Shown here piece by piece: positions 14,257 to 23,538 of a stretch of 31,793 nucleotides of DNA. Position 1 is the stretch's first letter, and every line of letters begins with the position of its first letter. Source of the stretch: a virus; IMG/VR virus record IMGVR_UViG_3300029448_000216, positions 1 to 31,793 of that record; one strand, given 5' to 3'. Both the position numbers and the translations under genes were made by a program. The notes under the pieces were generated by a model that ran no database searches, was not told the DNA's origin, and saw nothing but the letters and a program-made list of their open reading frames with translations.

Positions 14257-15992
14257 TGCCGGGAATAATGTCAGGCCTTGAGCCAGTAAGATTAAAAGAC
14301 GGTGGCTTCCCGGATCTAACAGGCGATGGCAAAGTAACACAAGCTGACATACTTAAAGGCCGAGGGGTAGAAGGTTTTGCAGAAGGTGGAGACCCTAGGT
14401 TTATGAGCCGAGAAGGTTTCTTCAGTATGAAAGACGACCCTGAAAGACTTAACGCACGAGATATTACTGATCTTATCTTTGATCCAAACGATCCATTAGA
14501 TTATGCAGCAGCTGGTATAGCAGCCACAGGTGTTGGATTACCAACAGCAGCAGCAATGAAGACAGCCAATACTGGAAGAAAAGTTCTTGGTGGCATTGGG
14601 TCAACACTTGCTACTACACCTCTTGTTAGGGAAGGTATAGAGTTTATGCAAAGTCCAGTTGAATACACTAAAGGAATTTTAGATCTTGTAACATCAGCAC
14701 CAGAGGCAGCTGGTTCAATGGGCGAAATAGCACAAGCGTTAAAAGCAGATCCAAAAGGAACAGCTTCTATTATCTATGAAACTGTTTCTGAAACATCTGG
14801 CTACCCTGTTGAAAGAGCAGACGGTGGCATTATGGGAATGGTAGATGGTGGCATACTGCCAACCAGCGCAAAGACTCCGGGCGGTAAAAAGAAAAAAGCT
14901 GTTATGACTGTCATGGATATGATGGATGAGATAGCAGAAAAACTTCCTACAAAACCTAAAGCTAAACCTAAACCTAAAGCTAAACCTAAGACTGCGCCAA
15001 AATTAAAAAATGAATTTAAAGATGATCCTGTTGCGACAGCTAGAAATGCAGCGGCTCAAAGAAAAGCTGCAAGAGAAGTAGCAGAGCCAGAACCAATTAA
15101 AGGCCAAGGAGCTAATGTTAATAAAGCAGCAGATGATGCTTTTGAAGGCAGTGCTGGTTCTCAAAAATCTATTCTTCAGCAAATGAAAGATAGACCCATA
15201 GCTGGAATAGGAGTTAGAAATCCTATTAAGACGGCCATAGCTGGCGGTGTAACAGCAGCGGTTCTTCCAATTGGAGAAGATCAGTCAACAACAACAGAGC
15301 AAGATGAAAGTGGAATTATAATAAGTGATGACAATGCCATAATTACAGACAATTCTGTAATTAACAAACCAACATATAATCCTGCAACTGATAATTCTTT
15401 AGCTTTTTATGTAAGAGAAGAATTAAAAGAAAAAGGATTTGAGGTAGATGACAAGGGTGAGTTTGTAACTAAGCCTAAGTTTTTTGATTATATAAAAGCA
15501 TTACCAGCAGGATACATGGATAAAGTTGGAAACGATCAAGACTTTGCTAAAAAAATGATGGCAGGTTTTTTAAATATGATGAAGCCAGTAGAAGGTTATG
15601 TGCCTATTAATCCAGCAGTTGCATTTGGTGAAGGGTACTTTGGCGAAGAAACAAGACAAGCTGATATGTTGCCTGCTGATGTGCAAACACTTAAATTTTT
15701 ACAAGACAATCCAAGGTTTGCTGATCTTTACAAACAAATGCAAGCAGCTAAAGTTGGCATGACTCTTGGAGAAGTTAAAGAAGGTCAACCAGAATATGTA
15801 TATGAAACTTTATTAAGAGATAAATTAGAAACTGGTGGCTACACTTCTGACCAATATCCTAATTTTATTTTAACTTATAATGGAAAACCAGTTGGGCCGG
15901 GTTTTGTAGGAGCTCAATTAGGTCAAGGTGTTAATGTTTACTTAGATCCTCTATTCGGAATACAAATAAAACCAAAAGCCAGCGCACCGTGA
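14256..15992 (+). CDS. Virion protein with EF-hand-type loop and Lys-Pro linker, 578 aa
   Basis: TAATG coupling with the previous gene. Near the start (about residues 22-33) is a textbook calcium-binding loop, DLTGDGKVTQAD, as in EF-hand/dockerin units. It is followed by KGRGVEGFAEGG, helical Ala/Gly-rich segments, the DGGIMGMVDGGI motif, a Lys/Ala/Pro linker around residues 230-250 and a C-terminal mixed domain. DGG phrases resemble those in neighbouring genes (NGGIAG, DGGFPD), suggesting a family of phage virion proteins. Likely an internal or ejection protein. The single loop might bind calcium for folding; no enzymatic motif found. Confidence 0.65.
   Translation: MPGIMSGLEPVRLKDGGFPDLTGDGKVTQADILKGRGVEGFAEGGDPRFMSREGFFSMKDDPERLNARDITDLIFDPNDPLDYAAAGIAATGVGLPTAAAMKTANTGRKVLGGIGSTLATTPLVREGIEFMQSPVEYTKGILDLVTSAPEAAGSMGEIAQALKADPKGTASIIYETVSETSGYPVERADGGIMGMVDGGILPTSAKTPGGKKKKAVMTVMDMMDEIAEKLPTKPKAKPKPKAKPKTAPKLKNEFKDDPVATARNAAAQRKAAREVAEPEPIKGQGANVNKAADDAFEGSAGSQKSILQQMKDRPIAGIGVRNPIKTAIAGGVTAAVLPIGEDQSTTTEQDESGIIISDDNAIITDNSVINKPTYNPATDNSLAFYVREELKEKGFEVDDKGEFVTKPKFFDYIKALPAGYMDKVGNDQDFAKKMMAGFLNMMKPVEGYVPINPAVAFGEGYFGEETRQADMLPADVQTLKFLQDNPRFADLYKQMQAAKVGMTLGEVKEGQPEYVYETLLRDKLETGGYTSDQYPNFILTYNGKPVGPGFVGAQLGQGVNVYLDPLFGIQIKPKASAP
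14952..14990 (+). repeat. Short tandem repeat coding Lys-Pro-Lys-Ala linker
   Basis: Units AAACCTAAAGCT and AAACCTAAA recur in tandem and encode the KPKAKPKPKAKPK linker of the 578-residue virion protein. It probably forms a flexible basic tether. Confidence 0.8.
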
Positions 15993-15996
15993 TCTT

Positions 15997-18900
15997 ATGC
16001 CATATATTACTTTTCCAGATGGCATCTCAAAATACATACCAAACAAAGATCCAAAAACAATAGAAAAAGCTAAAGCTGAACATGCGCTTGAAGTTAAATC
16101 TTTAAGCAAAGGCAAGGCTAATGTTTTAGGAGATGTTGGTAGACAAACCGTTGCTGGTGTTCAACAAGCAGTAAGAGGGGTAGCTGAAACAGGAGCATCT
16201 GTTTATGATCTTTTTACTGACGAAGATTTAACTAAAGATGTTGGTGAATACTTTGACAAGATTGCTGTTGGTGAAGCTGAAACTACTCAAGGACAAATAA
16301 CTAGATACTTAGTTCAATTTGGATTGCCGGGCTTTGGTGTTGCTGGAGTATTAAACCGTTTTGGAAAAATGAATAAAGTTACTTCAGCTCTTGGTGGTGG
16401 ACTAGCTGATGGTGCAGTAGCAACTGATGATGTCGATACTATTAAAGATATATTTATAGATCAACAATCAGAATCAGATCAAGCAAGACTGGCAAGACTT
16501 AATGGTGCAGAAGCAGCATCTGAAAGATTAAAAAATAAATTAGAAGTAGCAGCGGAAGGCGCTGGTTTTATATTAGGATTACCATTAGCGTTAAAAGCAA
16601 CAAAGGAAACTATTTATGGAGCTAGTGACTTATTAGCTCCAGGTGCATCTGTTGTGGCCAAAGGATTAACTGCAGCTAAAGGTGGTTTAAAACCTAATGA
16701 GTTGCAAAAAACAGCGTTTGATGCAAACCAAAACACATTAAAAAAATGGTTTACTTTTGCTGGAGACAGGCCTGACGAATTAGTTGCACAAACAATGGCC
16801 GCAAAAACATCTCAAGTTAAAGCTATGCAAGATCAAGTTGACACTGCTTTTGACCAAATAATAAAAACAACACAAAGAAGTGTAGATGGTGGCAGACTTA
16901 ATCAAACCAATGCGCTTGCTTTATCTAGAAACATAGAAGATTTTATGTTTCCAAGAATAAGAGTTGATTATCAATCTCCAAATTTATCACGATCAGATAA
17001 GATAAAAAAAGCTAGAACTATTCAAAAAGCTGCTGAACAAAATATTTTAGACTTAGAAAAGCAATACATAGACTATCAAGGGCTAGGTTTAGGAGAAGGC
17101 TTAAAAGTATCTACGTTATTAAAAAATAATAGAGATATTTTTGATACTTATTCTAATCAAGTTTTAAATTACAGTGATGAAGGTGCAGATGGGTTTATGC
17201 ATTTGTTTATACCAGATGAGTTAAAAAGTATTATTGCAGAAAACGCTGGCTTGTATGGAACAAGAGTTTACAGATCTATATTAGATAAAGGTTTTAAAGT
17301 TCAGCCAGAGTTTCAAGAAAGAGCCGTTAAAGAAATACAAGAAAACTTTGGTGTTGACAGACAAACTGCACAAAGAGAATTTTTTGAGCTATTAAATCCT
17401 GGCCCAAAAAATAAAAATGGTTTTGATTTTGAAACCAATGAGATGTTGATGGAGGGATTGCAAAGAGAAAAAGGTATTCTTAAAGGCAGACAATTAGATA
17501 ACTTACCACAAGTAAGAAGAGCACTAGGAGAAACAGCAGGATACTTACAAACAGATTGGAAGAGTGCTCTTGCTAATACCAAACTTACAGCAAATGTAAC
17601 CTCACAAAAACTTTCAGGTCTCATAGGTAAGACAGAAATGTTTAAGCAAATTAAACAACTTGATGAGCTCTCACCACAAACAGGTGGCGTTAAGTTTTTA
17701 AAGCCAAAGGAATTTGGTATAGATCCTAATACTGGCAAAGCTCAAAAAGAATTAAGAGACTTTGATGCTCAAGGCAATTCAATAGTATTTAAACAGTTCG
17801 ATGAAGATGCTGGCGCACTAGCTGGATCTTATGCAAGAGCAGACATATTTGATTCTTTAATGGGAGCTACATCAGATATGAAAGCTCAATGGCCTGTTCT
17901 TGGAAAGCTTTACACAGGAATGTTATCTGTTAAAGCTGGATCACAATATGGTAAAACAGTTTTATCTCCCGGAGCACAAGTAAGAAACTTTACAAGTATT
18001 CCATTCTTCTCATTATTAAATGGAAATCTTGGAAGCACTGGAAGGTTCGTTGATTCTGTTCAGACAAGTTTTGCTGGACTAATGGATCCAAAAGGAAAAA
18101 TTTTAAGAAAAGATAAAATTGCTGAACTTATGGAAGAAGGCATCATGCAAAAAGGTGGTGCTCAACTTGGTGAAACTTTAGAAATTGCAAAGCTTGCAGC
18201 TGAAAGAAGTGGATTAGTTTCTGGCATAGGAAAAGCTGTAGATAAATCAGGCATTAGATTTTTTGAAAAAGCATATGGTATGACTGATGATGCTGGTCGT
18301 GTATTTAATTACATGAGCGAAAAAGAAAGAATGATTCAAGCATTATCTAAGGCTCCAGAGTCAGTGGTTCCAATAGAGTCAGCAAAAAATATAACAAGGT
18401 TTGCAGATTTAATTGATGGATCTAAAGGAGGTGCAATTATAAGACCACAGGACATAATTGATAAGTATGGCCAAGAAGGGTTGGAACAATTTGCTAGATC
18501 TGAAGCTGGAGAAATTACTTTGAACACTGTTCAAAACTATCAAAGGATTGTGCCATTTGTTTCAGAAGTTATTAGAAGATCTCCATTTGGTAACTTTGTT
18601 GCATTCCCATCTGAAATTATAAGAAACACCACTAATGCTGTGAGTAGAGGTATAAAAGAATTAGCCAGTGATAATCCAGAGCTACAAAAAATTGGCATGA
18701 GAAGACTTACTGGAGCTGTAACAACTACTGCAGCTTTGCCAACAGCATTAACTAGCCTGGGCATGGCATTAACTGGAGTAGCTAAAGAAAAAATAGAAGC
18801 CTATCAAAGAACTGGAGCAACTCCATGGGATAGAACAGGAACACTAATACCTGTTGCTTCTGACAGAAACGGAAACCCAACTCAGTTTTTTAATTTTAGT

Positions 18901-19902
18901 TATATGAATCCATACGACTATTTAAAAAGACCTATCAATAGAGTGTTTCAAGAAGTTGCTAGTGGAAACAGAGATGAAGAATCATTACAAAAAATACTAC
19001 TTGATTCTTCAATGGGAGTTATTGGTGAGATGGGGCAAAGTTTTGTTGAGCCAGCATTTGCTGCTCAAGCTGTGCTTGATGGAATTAATGGAACAACATC
19101 AACAGGTAAAAAAATATGGGGTTCTTCAGATAGCACTGGAGATAAAGTTGCAAAAGGTTTTTATAATTTTATAGACACAGCATTACCAACAATTACTCCA
19201 TATAGAATAGAACCTGACTTAACAACAAAAAAACCTATTGGCATTTCTGCTCCGGGATTTACTCCTAAAAATTTTCCAAAGTCTGTATTTGGTAGCACTA
19301 ATCAACAAGGTGATGACCAAAAAATATTAGACCGAATGGGCAATGAGATTGATGTTGCTGAAACAATGGTGCAAGCATTTACTGGATTTAAAGTTGTTAA
19401 ACCTCAACTAGAAAGAACTGTAAGATATAGAGGCTTTGAAGCAAACGATGCAATCAGAGATGCTACCAATCAATTTAATAGATTGCTTAGAACCAATGAT
19501 AGAAAGACAGCAGAAGAATTTTTACAGGGATATATTAATCAAAATGAAAATAGATATACAGTATTAAGAGATTTATATACCACCATAGAAGATGCTAGAA
19601 CTTTAGGATTAACTGATAGGCAAATAGAAAAACAATTAAAAGATGCTAAAGTTGCTAACTATAAAGATGTTATGAGAGGAATCTTTAGACCAATAGATGT
19701 TAGTAGAGATTTAGTAGAAGCTTCAAGAGTTGGTAACATAGGAGTTCCTCAACCTATTAGCAAAGGAATGTTTGACTTATCTAAACAGGAGTTAACTCAA
19801 GGCTTAACTGGCCAATACTTAACACCAGACGTTAGAGCTCAAAGAGCATCTCAAGTTTTAAGAGAAGAAGAAGAGCAAAAAATATTAACAGGCACACCCT
19901 AG
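15997..19902 (+). CDS. Large internal virion/ejection protein, 1301 aa
   Basis: Starts MPYITFPDGISKYIPNKDPK, an N-terminal pattern I recall from very large virion proteins of marine phages. The length is close to that of T7 gp16. The sequence is largely helical, with amphipathic Ala/Gly-rich segments that could enter membranes (GFILGLPLALKATK; TTTAALPTALTSLGMALTGV near residue 920). I find no clear lysozyme or transglycosylase motif, though one could be hidden in the first 250 residues. It is the last late gene on the + strand. Its stop shares the tetranucleotide CTAG with the stop of the opposing resolvase gene. Likely ejected with DNA to form a channel. Confidence 0.7.
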   Translation: MPYITFPDGISKYIPNKDPKTIEKAKAEHALEVKSLSKGKANVLGDVGRQTVAGVQQAVRGVAETGASVYDLFTDEDLTKDVGEYFDKIAVGEAETTQGQITRYLVQFGLPGFGVAGVLNRFGKMNKVTSALGGGLADGAVATDDVDTIKDIFIDQQSESDQARLARLNGAEAASERLKNKLEVAAEGAGFILGLPLALKATKETIYGASDLLAPGASVVAKGLTAAKGGLKPNELQKTAFDANQNTLKKWFTFAGDRPDELVAQTMAAKTSQVKAMQDQVDTAFDQIIKTTQRSVDGGRLNQTNALALSRNIEDFMFPRIRVDYQSPNLSRSDKIKKARTIQKAAEQNILDLEKQYIDYQGLGLGEGLKVSTLLKNNRDIFDTYSNQVLNYSDEGADGFMHLFIPDELKSIIAENAGLYGTRVYRSILDKGFKVQPEFQERAVKEIQENFGVDRQTAQREFFELLNPGPKNKNGFDFETNEMLMEGLQREKGILKGRQLDNLPQVRRALGETAGYLQTDWKSALANTKLTANVTSQKLSGLIGKTEMFKQIKQLDELSPQTGGVKFLKPKEFGIDPNTGKAQKELRDFDAQGNSIVFKQFDEDAGALAGSYARADIFDSLMGATSDMKAQWPVLGKLYTGMLSVKAGSQYGKTVLSPGAQVRNFTSIPFFSLLNGNLGSTGRFVDSVQTSFAGLMDPKGKILRKDKIAELMEEGIMQKGGAQLGETLEIAKLAAERSGLVSGIGKAVDKSGIRFFEKAYGMTDDAGRVFNYMSEKERMIQALSKAPESVVPIESAKNITRFADLIDGSKGGAIIRPQDIIDKYGQEGLEQFARSEAGEITLNTVQNYQRIVPFVSEVIRRSPFGNFVAFPSEIIRNTTNAVSRGIKELASDNPELQKIGMRRLTGAVTTTAALPTALTSLGMALTGVAKEKIEAYQRTGATPWDRTGTLIPVASDRNGNPTQFFNFSYMNPYDYLKRPINRVFQEVASGNRDEESLQKILLDSSMGVIGEMGQSFVEPAFAAQAVLDGINGTTSTGKKIWGSSDSTGDKVAKGFYNFIDTALPTITPYRIEPDLTTKKPIGISAPGFTPKNFPKSVFGSTNQQGDDQKILDRMGNEIDVAETMVQAFTGFKVVKPQLERTVRYRGFEANDAIRDATNQFNRLLRTNDRKTAEEFLQGYINQNENRYTVLRDLYTTIEDARTLGLTDRQIEKQLKDAKVANYKDVMRGIFRPIDVSRDLVEASRVGNIGVPQPISKGMFDLSKQELTQGLTGQYLTPDVRAQRASQVLREEEEQKILTGTP

Positions 19903-20279
19903 AATATATCTATTACTAGCTCACATCTTGGATCGTCTTTGTCCACTCCACCAAACCTATAAACCACTTCTTTTATTTGTTTGAAGTCATCGTCTTGTAT
20001 GATCTGTGCTTTTACCAAAGCATCACAAGCAAACTTATCTATGACCGAACATGGATTGCTTATGTCAAGTCGCCTATTGCTCCTAGCGTAGTATGTGTAT
20101 GTTAATCTAACTGGCTCTGTAAACTTAGGTAAGTCTTGTATCTCTGGTAAGAGATCATCTGAGTATGTCTTCTTTGCTATAGATAAAACTCTGTAATGAG
20201 CATTGCGATAGTTGTTTAGATTTAGGATAAACTTTTTTTTCTTTAAGTAGTAAACATCCAAAGATAATTTAATCTTCAC
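19899..20279 (-). CDS. rusA-like: RusA-like Holliday junction resolvase, 126 aa
   Basis: The GTG start at 20279 overlaps the stop of the nuclease gene (TAGTG). The RusA signature is present: RRLDISNPCSVIDKFACDAL followed by VKAQIIQDDD, with Asp72, Asp81/Asp86 and the Asp96-98 cluster in the places of the family's metal-binding aspartates, and Asn75 in the usual DxxN position. Length matches RusA (about 120). It resolves four-way junctions formed during phage recombination and replication, or debranches DNA before packaging. It is the last gene of the leftward early operon, after the exonuclease and helicase. The Lys normally after DxxN is replaced by Cys-Ser, a mild departure. Confidence 0.85.
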   Translation of the reverse strand: MKIKLSLDVYYLKKKKFILNLNNYRNAHYRVLSIAKKTYSDDLLPEIQDLPKFTEPVRLTYTYYARSNRRLDISNPCSVIDKFACDALVKAQIIQDDDFKQIKEVVYRFGGVDKDDPRCELVIDIF

Positions 20280-21367
20280 TAGAACGGAACCCCGGTGTCT
20301 ACCCATGGCCTAATCTTTTGTATCGTGCCATCAAACAAATGTTTTATTTTATTGTATTGCTCTAAATCTTCTTTCGGAAAGCCACTGTTGATAACCTCTA
20401 TCAGCTCTTTGCTAGAATAAAAGTTATCTTCCTTAGAGTGTTTGCCTTCTGGGACATTAACAAATCGCATCTCATCTTTCTCATAAATTACTATGCTGTC
20501 GTCCTTTTCTATGCAGTGTGCTGGTATGAGGCCTGGTATGTAGTTATGATTCTTGCAACCTTTAAGCTGTCTGTCGTTGGATATATCTCTGCCATGTTTA
20601 TTGCAATGCCAAGTGCCATCTGATCCATCTAAGTTTACTTCAGCAAACCTACAAGATCTGCAATGTATCTTAGGTGGCAATGTCCTACCCAAGTATGCAC
20701 CTCTTTGTTTTGGTGTCATGTAGTTTTTAATTCTGTAATCTGTCTCAGGTATGTAATTGTCTGGCGGCCTGTCTGAAGACAATATGTTTGTAGCTTTATC
20801 GATCAACAAATCAAACGAGTCCTTATCATACTCAATAATTTCAGTATATAAGTCTGAGTTATTTTTATTATAAACAATGGCAATGCAGTGCTTGAGTTTA
20901 GCAAGACCCATGTACATATGTATTTGAGCAGCGTACTCCTCTGACCAGTCGCAATAACTACCCAAGCTTTGTAGCTTCTTAAACCTGTTATCGTTTGCAG
21001 TCTTGAACTCTAGTAGATATGCATTCTTTGGATCTAAACCTGGTAGCTTCTTTGCTATGCCATCTAAGTGGCCTTTGAGATGGCCGCCTAAAGTTTTGAC
21101 TTGAAGCTGTTTACCACTAGGCTCTAAATCAAATATGCTAGCCCCCGGTATCTTTCTTAGCTTCTTAATTAGATCTTCTTCAACCACGTTGCCGAGGTCT
21201 AACAGACGCAACACTCTTGGCTCCCAATCATCTGGCATCAGCCATCGCCAACGCAACCACAATAGCCTTTGGTTTGGATTGCCTATCTGACTCATGCCTA
21301 AATAGAATCTAAGACCTCTTTCTTTTTGTAGCTCTACATCATCGAGCAAGTGATTGATTGCTTTCAT
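20279..21367 (-). CDS. PD-(D/E)XK nuclease (Cas4/RecB-like exonuclease), 362 aa
   Basis: The nuclease core is visible: GHLKGHLDGIAKKLPG with Asp102, then AYLLEFKTAN with Glu120 and Lys122, and a downstream Gln148 (YAAQIHMYM) typical of the RecB-type motif. A Cys cluster at Cys236, Cys239, Cys255 and Cys271 (CRSC ... WHC ... GC) could hold zinc or an Fe-S cluster, as in Cas4/AddB-type nucleases. It overlaps the helicase by 4 nt upstream and the resolvase downstream. Likely a 5'-3' or single-strand exonuclease feeding the Sak4/ssDNA-binding recombination system. The C-terminal 80 residues are unassigned. Confidence 0.82.
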   Translation of the reverse strand: MKAINHLLDDVELQKERGLRFYLGMSQIGNPNQRLLWLRWRWLMPDDWEPRVLRLLDLGNVVEEDLIKKLRKIPGASIFDLEPSGKQLQVKTLGGHLKGHLDGIAKKLPGLDPKNAYLLEFKTANDNRFKKLQSLGSYCDWSEEYAAQIHMYMGLAKLKHCIAIVYNKNNSDLYTEIIEYDKDSFDLLIDKATNILSSDRPPDNYIPETDYRIKNYMTPKQRGAYLGRTLPPKIHCRSCRFAEVNLDGSDGTWHCNKHGRDISNDRQLKGCKNHNYIPGLIPAHCIEKDDSIVIYEKDEMRFVNVPEGKHSKEDNFYSSKELIEVINSGFPKEDLEQYNKIKHLFDGTIQKIRPWVDTGVPF

Positions 21368-23076
21368 AAACTTATCTCAGATCCATCTTTTGTTTTAACA
21401 CCAACAACGTTCTCATACTTGCCTTGCTTTTGCACAATAATCTCAGAGATAGAATCGAATGCGCCATTCTTAATTAACTCAGCGGCCATCCAAGGTTGGG
21501 TAGGCGAGCCCCACTTAGGAGTTATCTTCTTCCATTTACGCACTGCCATGTTATGTGCAGTAGGGTGGCCAAACATTAGAGGCATCTTCTTTGAAAAGAA
21601 CTCGTCCTTGATTGTAAAGACAACTTGACAATAGTCAGCACCATTCTTAGATTTAGTTACAGCTGCGTAGACATCCGTCACGGTCTTCCTTTTTGGAACT
21701 GATGCTTTCCTCTCATCTGATAAAACGGCTTGCTTCTCAGCCTTGGTACGCCTTGCTACCTCTCTTTCTTTCTTGGTCCACAAAACATTTGTCTTGTTGG
21801 CCTCAAACTTCTGCCCACATTCAACACATTCTTTAGCTGATGGCGAGTTGATAGCATTACAGCTTGCACAAATCTTAGGCTTGTATCGTCCGGGCAATGT
21901 ATCGCCTGGTTCTACTTCATCTAGACAGCCATGCCTAGCAACGTTCTCGCCATAGTCAAGCAATAAACAATTGTCTTTGTCATCGTGAATCCTCATGCCT
22001 CGACCACACATCTGCACATACAAGCCGATGCTTTGTGTTGGCCTTAGTAAAGCTATGCAATCTGTTCTTGGAGCGTCCCAACCTTCAGTCAGCACACCAA
22101 CGTTGCACAGTGCATGGATCTTGCCATCTTCAAAGTCTTGCAGTATCTGGTCTCGCTTATCGTTAGGTGTCTCACCTGTAATGAGTTCAGCCTTGATGTT
22201 GTATTGCTGTAAGTATTGAGTCATCTTGGTTGCATGTAGCACTGACACGCAAAAGAAAACAGAAGCTGTTCTGCCTTTGGTGTAAGCGTTATCTATCCAG
22301 TCGTTGATAACCTCAATGATGGTTTCATCTACCATGGCTATGTCTTCTAGTTCTTTTTCTCGGAAGTCGCCATTCTTAAACTTTAAACTAACCTTGCTAG
22401 CATCAATGATTGCATCATCGTTAACTGCAAAAGCAGACAACCTTGATAAGTAACCTGCTTCAATCAGCTCCGGGATAGATGCACTGTAAGCTATGTCTTT
22501 AAAGAAATGATCTTTACGATCCCCATAGATATAACCCTGGCCCATGCGATAGGGCGTGGCAGTGCAACCCATAACCTTCATAGGCTGACGAGCTGACAGA
22601 GTATCAATAATCTTTTTGTATCTGGTGAACGAATTAGGAGGCACGTTGTGAGCCTCGTCTATAATCATGTAGTCAAACTTACCTACTTTCTCTAAGCGTT
22701 TAGGAGAGGCAAGCGTATCGCGACTGGCTATGAGTATCTGTGCATTATGTTGAAAGCGTTTCATACCAGCAGCTAACACACCTGTTGGTGCATTGGGCCA
22801 CACAGTCTTTAGTTTTGTTTCAGCTTGAGATACAAGTTCTTTTCTGTGTGCCATAACCAAGAACCTGGCATCAGGATTCTTTGCTAGCACCTCTTTTATA
22901 AAGTGAGAAAAGATAATTGTTTTTCCGGCGGCCGTAGGTAAAGCTATAAGAGCATGTTCTTCTACTGGCCTGGTGGCAAACCAATTGTGCAATGCATCAA
23001 TAGCATTGCGTTGGTAGTATCTAAGCTTCAATTTAGTGAATCGTTTTGTCTGCTTTTTCTTCTGATAAGAACTCAT
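21364..23076 (-). CDS. SF2 DNA helicase (DEAD/DEAH, RecQ/UvsW-type), 570 aa
   Basis: All SF2 motifs can be seen: RYYQRNAIDAL (Q-like), LPTAAGKTII (motif I, Lys52), MIIDEAHNV (II, DEAH at 140-143), CTATPYR (III), VLTEGWDAPRTDC (V) and QMCGRGMR (VI, 355-362). A zinc ribbon follows (Cys403, Cys406, Cys417, Cys420; CASCNAINSP and CVECGQKF). The C-terminal 130 residues are unassigned. The start lies 44 nt inside the upstream small gene. It probably unwinds or anneals DNA in recombination-dependent replication together with the adjacent nuclease and resolvase. Phage helicases of this shape are often annotated as DEAD/DEAH-box or type III restriction-like. Confidence 0.9.
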   Translation of the reverse strand: MSSYQKKKQTKRFTKLKLRYYQRNAIDALHNWFATRPVEEHALIALPTAAGKTIIFSHFIKEVLAKNPDARFLVMAHRKELVSQAETKLKTVWPNAPTGVLAAGMKRFQHNAQILIASRDTLASPKRLEKVGKFDYMIIDEAHNVPPNSFTRYKKIIDTLSARQPMKVMGCTATPYRMGQGYIYGDRKDHFFKDIAYSASIPELIEAGYLSRLSAFAVNDDAIIDASKVSLKFKNGDFREKELEDIAMVDETIIEVINDWIDNAYTKGRTASVFFCVSVLHATKMTQYLQQYNIKAELITGETPNDKRDQILQDFEDGKIHALCNVGVLTEGWDAPRTDCIALLRPTQSIGLYVQMCGRGMRIHDDKDNCLLLDYGENVARHGCLDEVEPGDTLPGRYKPKICASCNAINSPSAKECVECGQKFEANKTNVLWTKKEREVARRTKAEKQAVLSDERKASVPKRKTVTDVYAAVTKSKNGADYCQVVFTIKDEFFSKKMPLMFGHPTAHNMAVRKWKKITPKWGSPTQPWMAAELIKNGAFDSISEIIVQKQGKYENVVGVKTKDGSEISL

Positions 23077-23320
23077 CTACGTTAGATGGATCCTTAACAA
23101 AGTTGTCGTAAACAATTGACGATATTAGTTTGACTGCATCATCTGGGTTATGCGAAAACTTAAACGCAGTTAAGATAGCAAACCTAGCCAAGGTTACGAC
23201 TGCTGCTTTGGTATCTAGATCTAGTCTAGACCAATCATCTAGACATATCTCCATGTCTTCAACGACTCTGTCGCAAGTATCTTTATCGAGCAAGTCTTCT
23301 GTCGTGTTGTTCTTTTTCAT
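23033..23320 (-). CDS. Hypothetical early protein, 95 aa
   Basis: Acidic, mostly helical protein (TCDRVVEDMEICLDDWSRLD, AAVVTLARFAILTAF). No domain recognised. It overlaps the 62-residue gene upstream by 38 nt and the helicase gene downstream by 44 nt, so all three appear translationally coupled. Its place directly before the helicase suggests a partner or regulator of that enzyme, but this is context only. Confidence 0.65.
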   Translation of the reverse strand: MKKNNTTEDLLDKDTCDRVVEDMEICLDDWSRLDLDTKAAVVTLARFAILTAFKFSHNPDDAVKLISSIVYDNFVKDPSNVDEFLSEEKADKTIH

Positions 23321-23471
23321 TTTTTACATCCACATTTAGTAGTGTTAGTTTAGCATTATGCATAGACTTACCTAGTTTAGGCGGTAGATTATTAAGGGTT
23401 GTATCTACACAGTTAACAAGATCTGTCATTGCACATATCAAAGCGTTAGCTTCTCGTTTATTTATATTCAT
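23283..23471 (-). CDS. Hypothetical early protein, 62 aa
   Basis: The start is fixed by GGAG six bases before the ATG at 23471. The protein begins MNINKREANALICAMTDLVN and is helical with a basic, charged tail (NEKEQHDRRLAR). It is the first gene after the hairpin/T-run element at 23482-23521, so its expression may depend on read-through. Its leader is almost identical to that of the first gene of this operon (25652). No family recognised. Confidence 0.65.
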   Translation of the reverse strand: MNINKREANALICAMTDLVNCVDTTLNNLPPKLGKSMHNAKLTLLNVDVKNEKEQHDRRLAR

Positions 23472-23481
23472 ATTTTTCTCC

Positions 23482-23521
23482 AAAAAAATAGTGAGGTGTT
23501 TTAGGGCTTAACCACACCTCA
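23482..23521 (-). terminator. Hairpin plus T7 run inside the leftward early operon
   Basis: On the minus strand, TGAGGTGT and ACACCTCA (23514-23521 and 23492-23499) form an 8-bp perfect stem with a 14-nt loop, followed after one base by TATTTTTTT. This is the form of an intrinsic terminator, although the stem is only about half G/C. It lies between the 65-residue gene and the 62-residue gene and would let the Sak4/ssDNA-binding part be made in excess of the helicase part. A competing stem crosses it (see findings), which suggests conditional termination. Confidence 0.6.
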
Positions 23522-23538
23522 AGGTTATGACGGAGATT

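Noticed and set aside
17313-17738. 141-codon minus-strand frame in the large virion gene
   Set aside because: No ribosome site, no recognised motif, isolated within a long conserved-style gene on the other strand.
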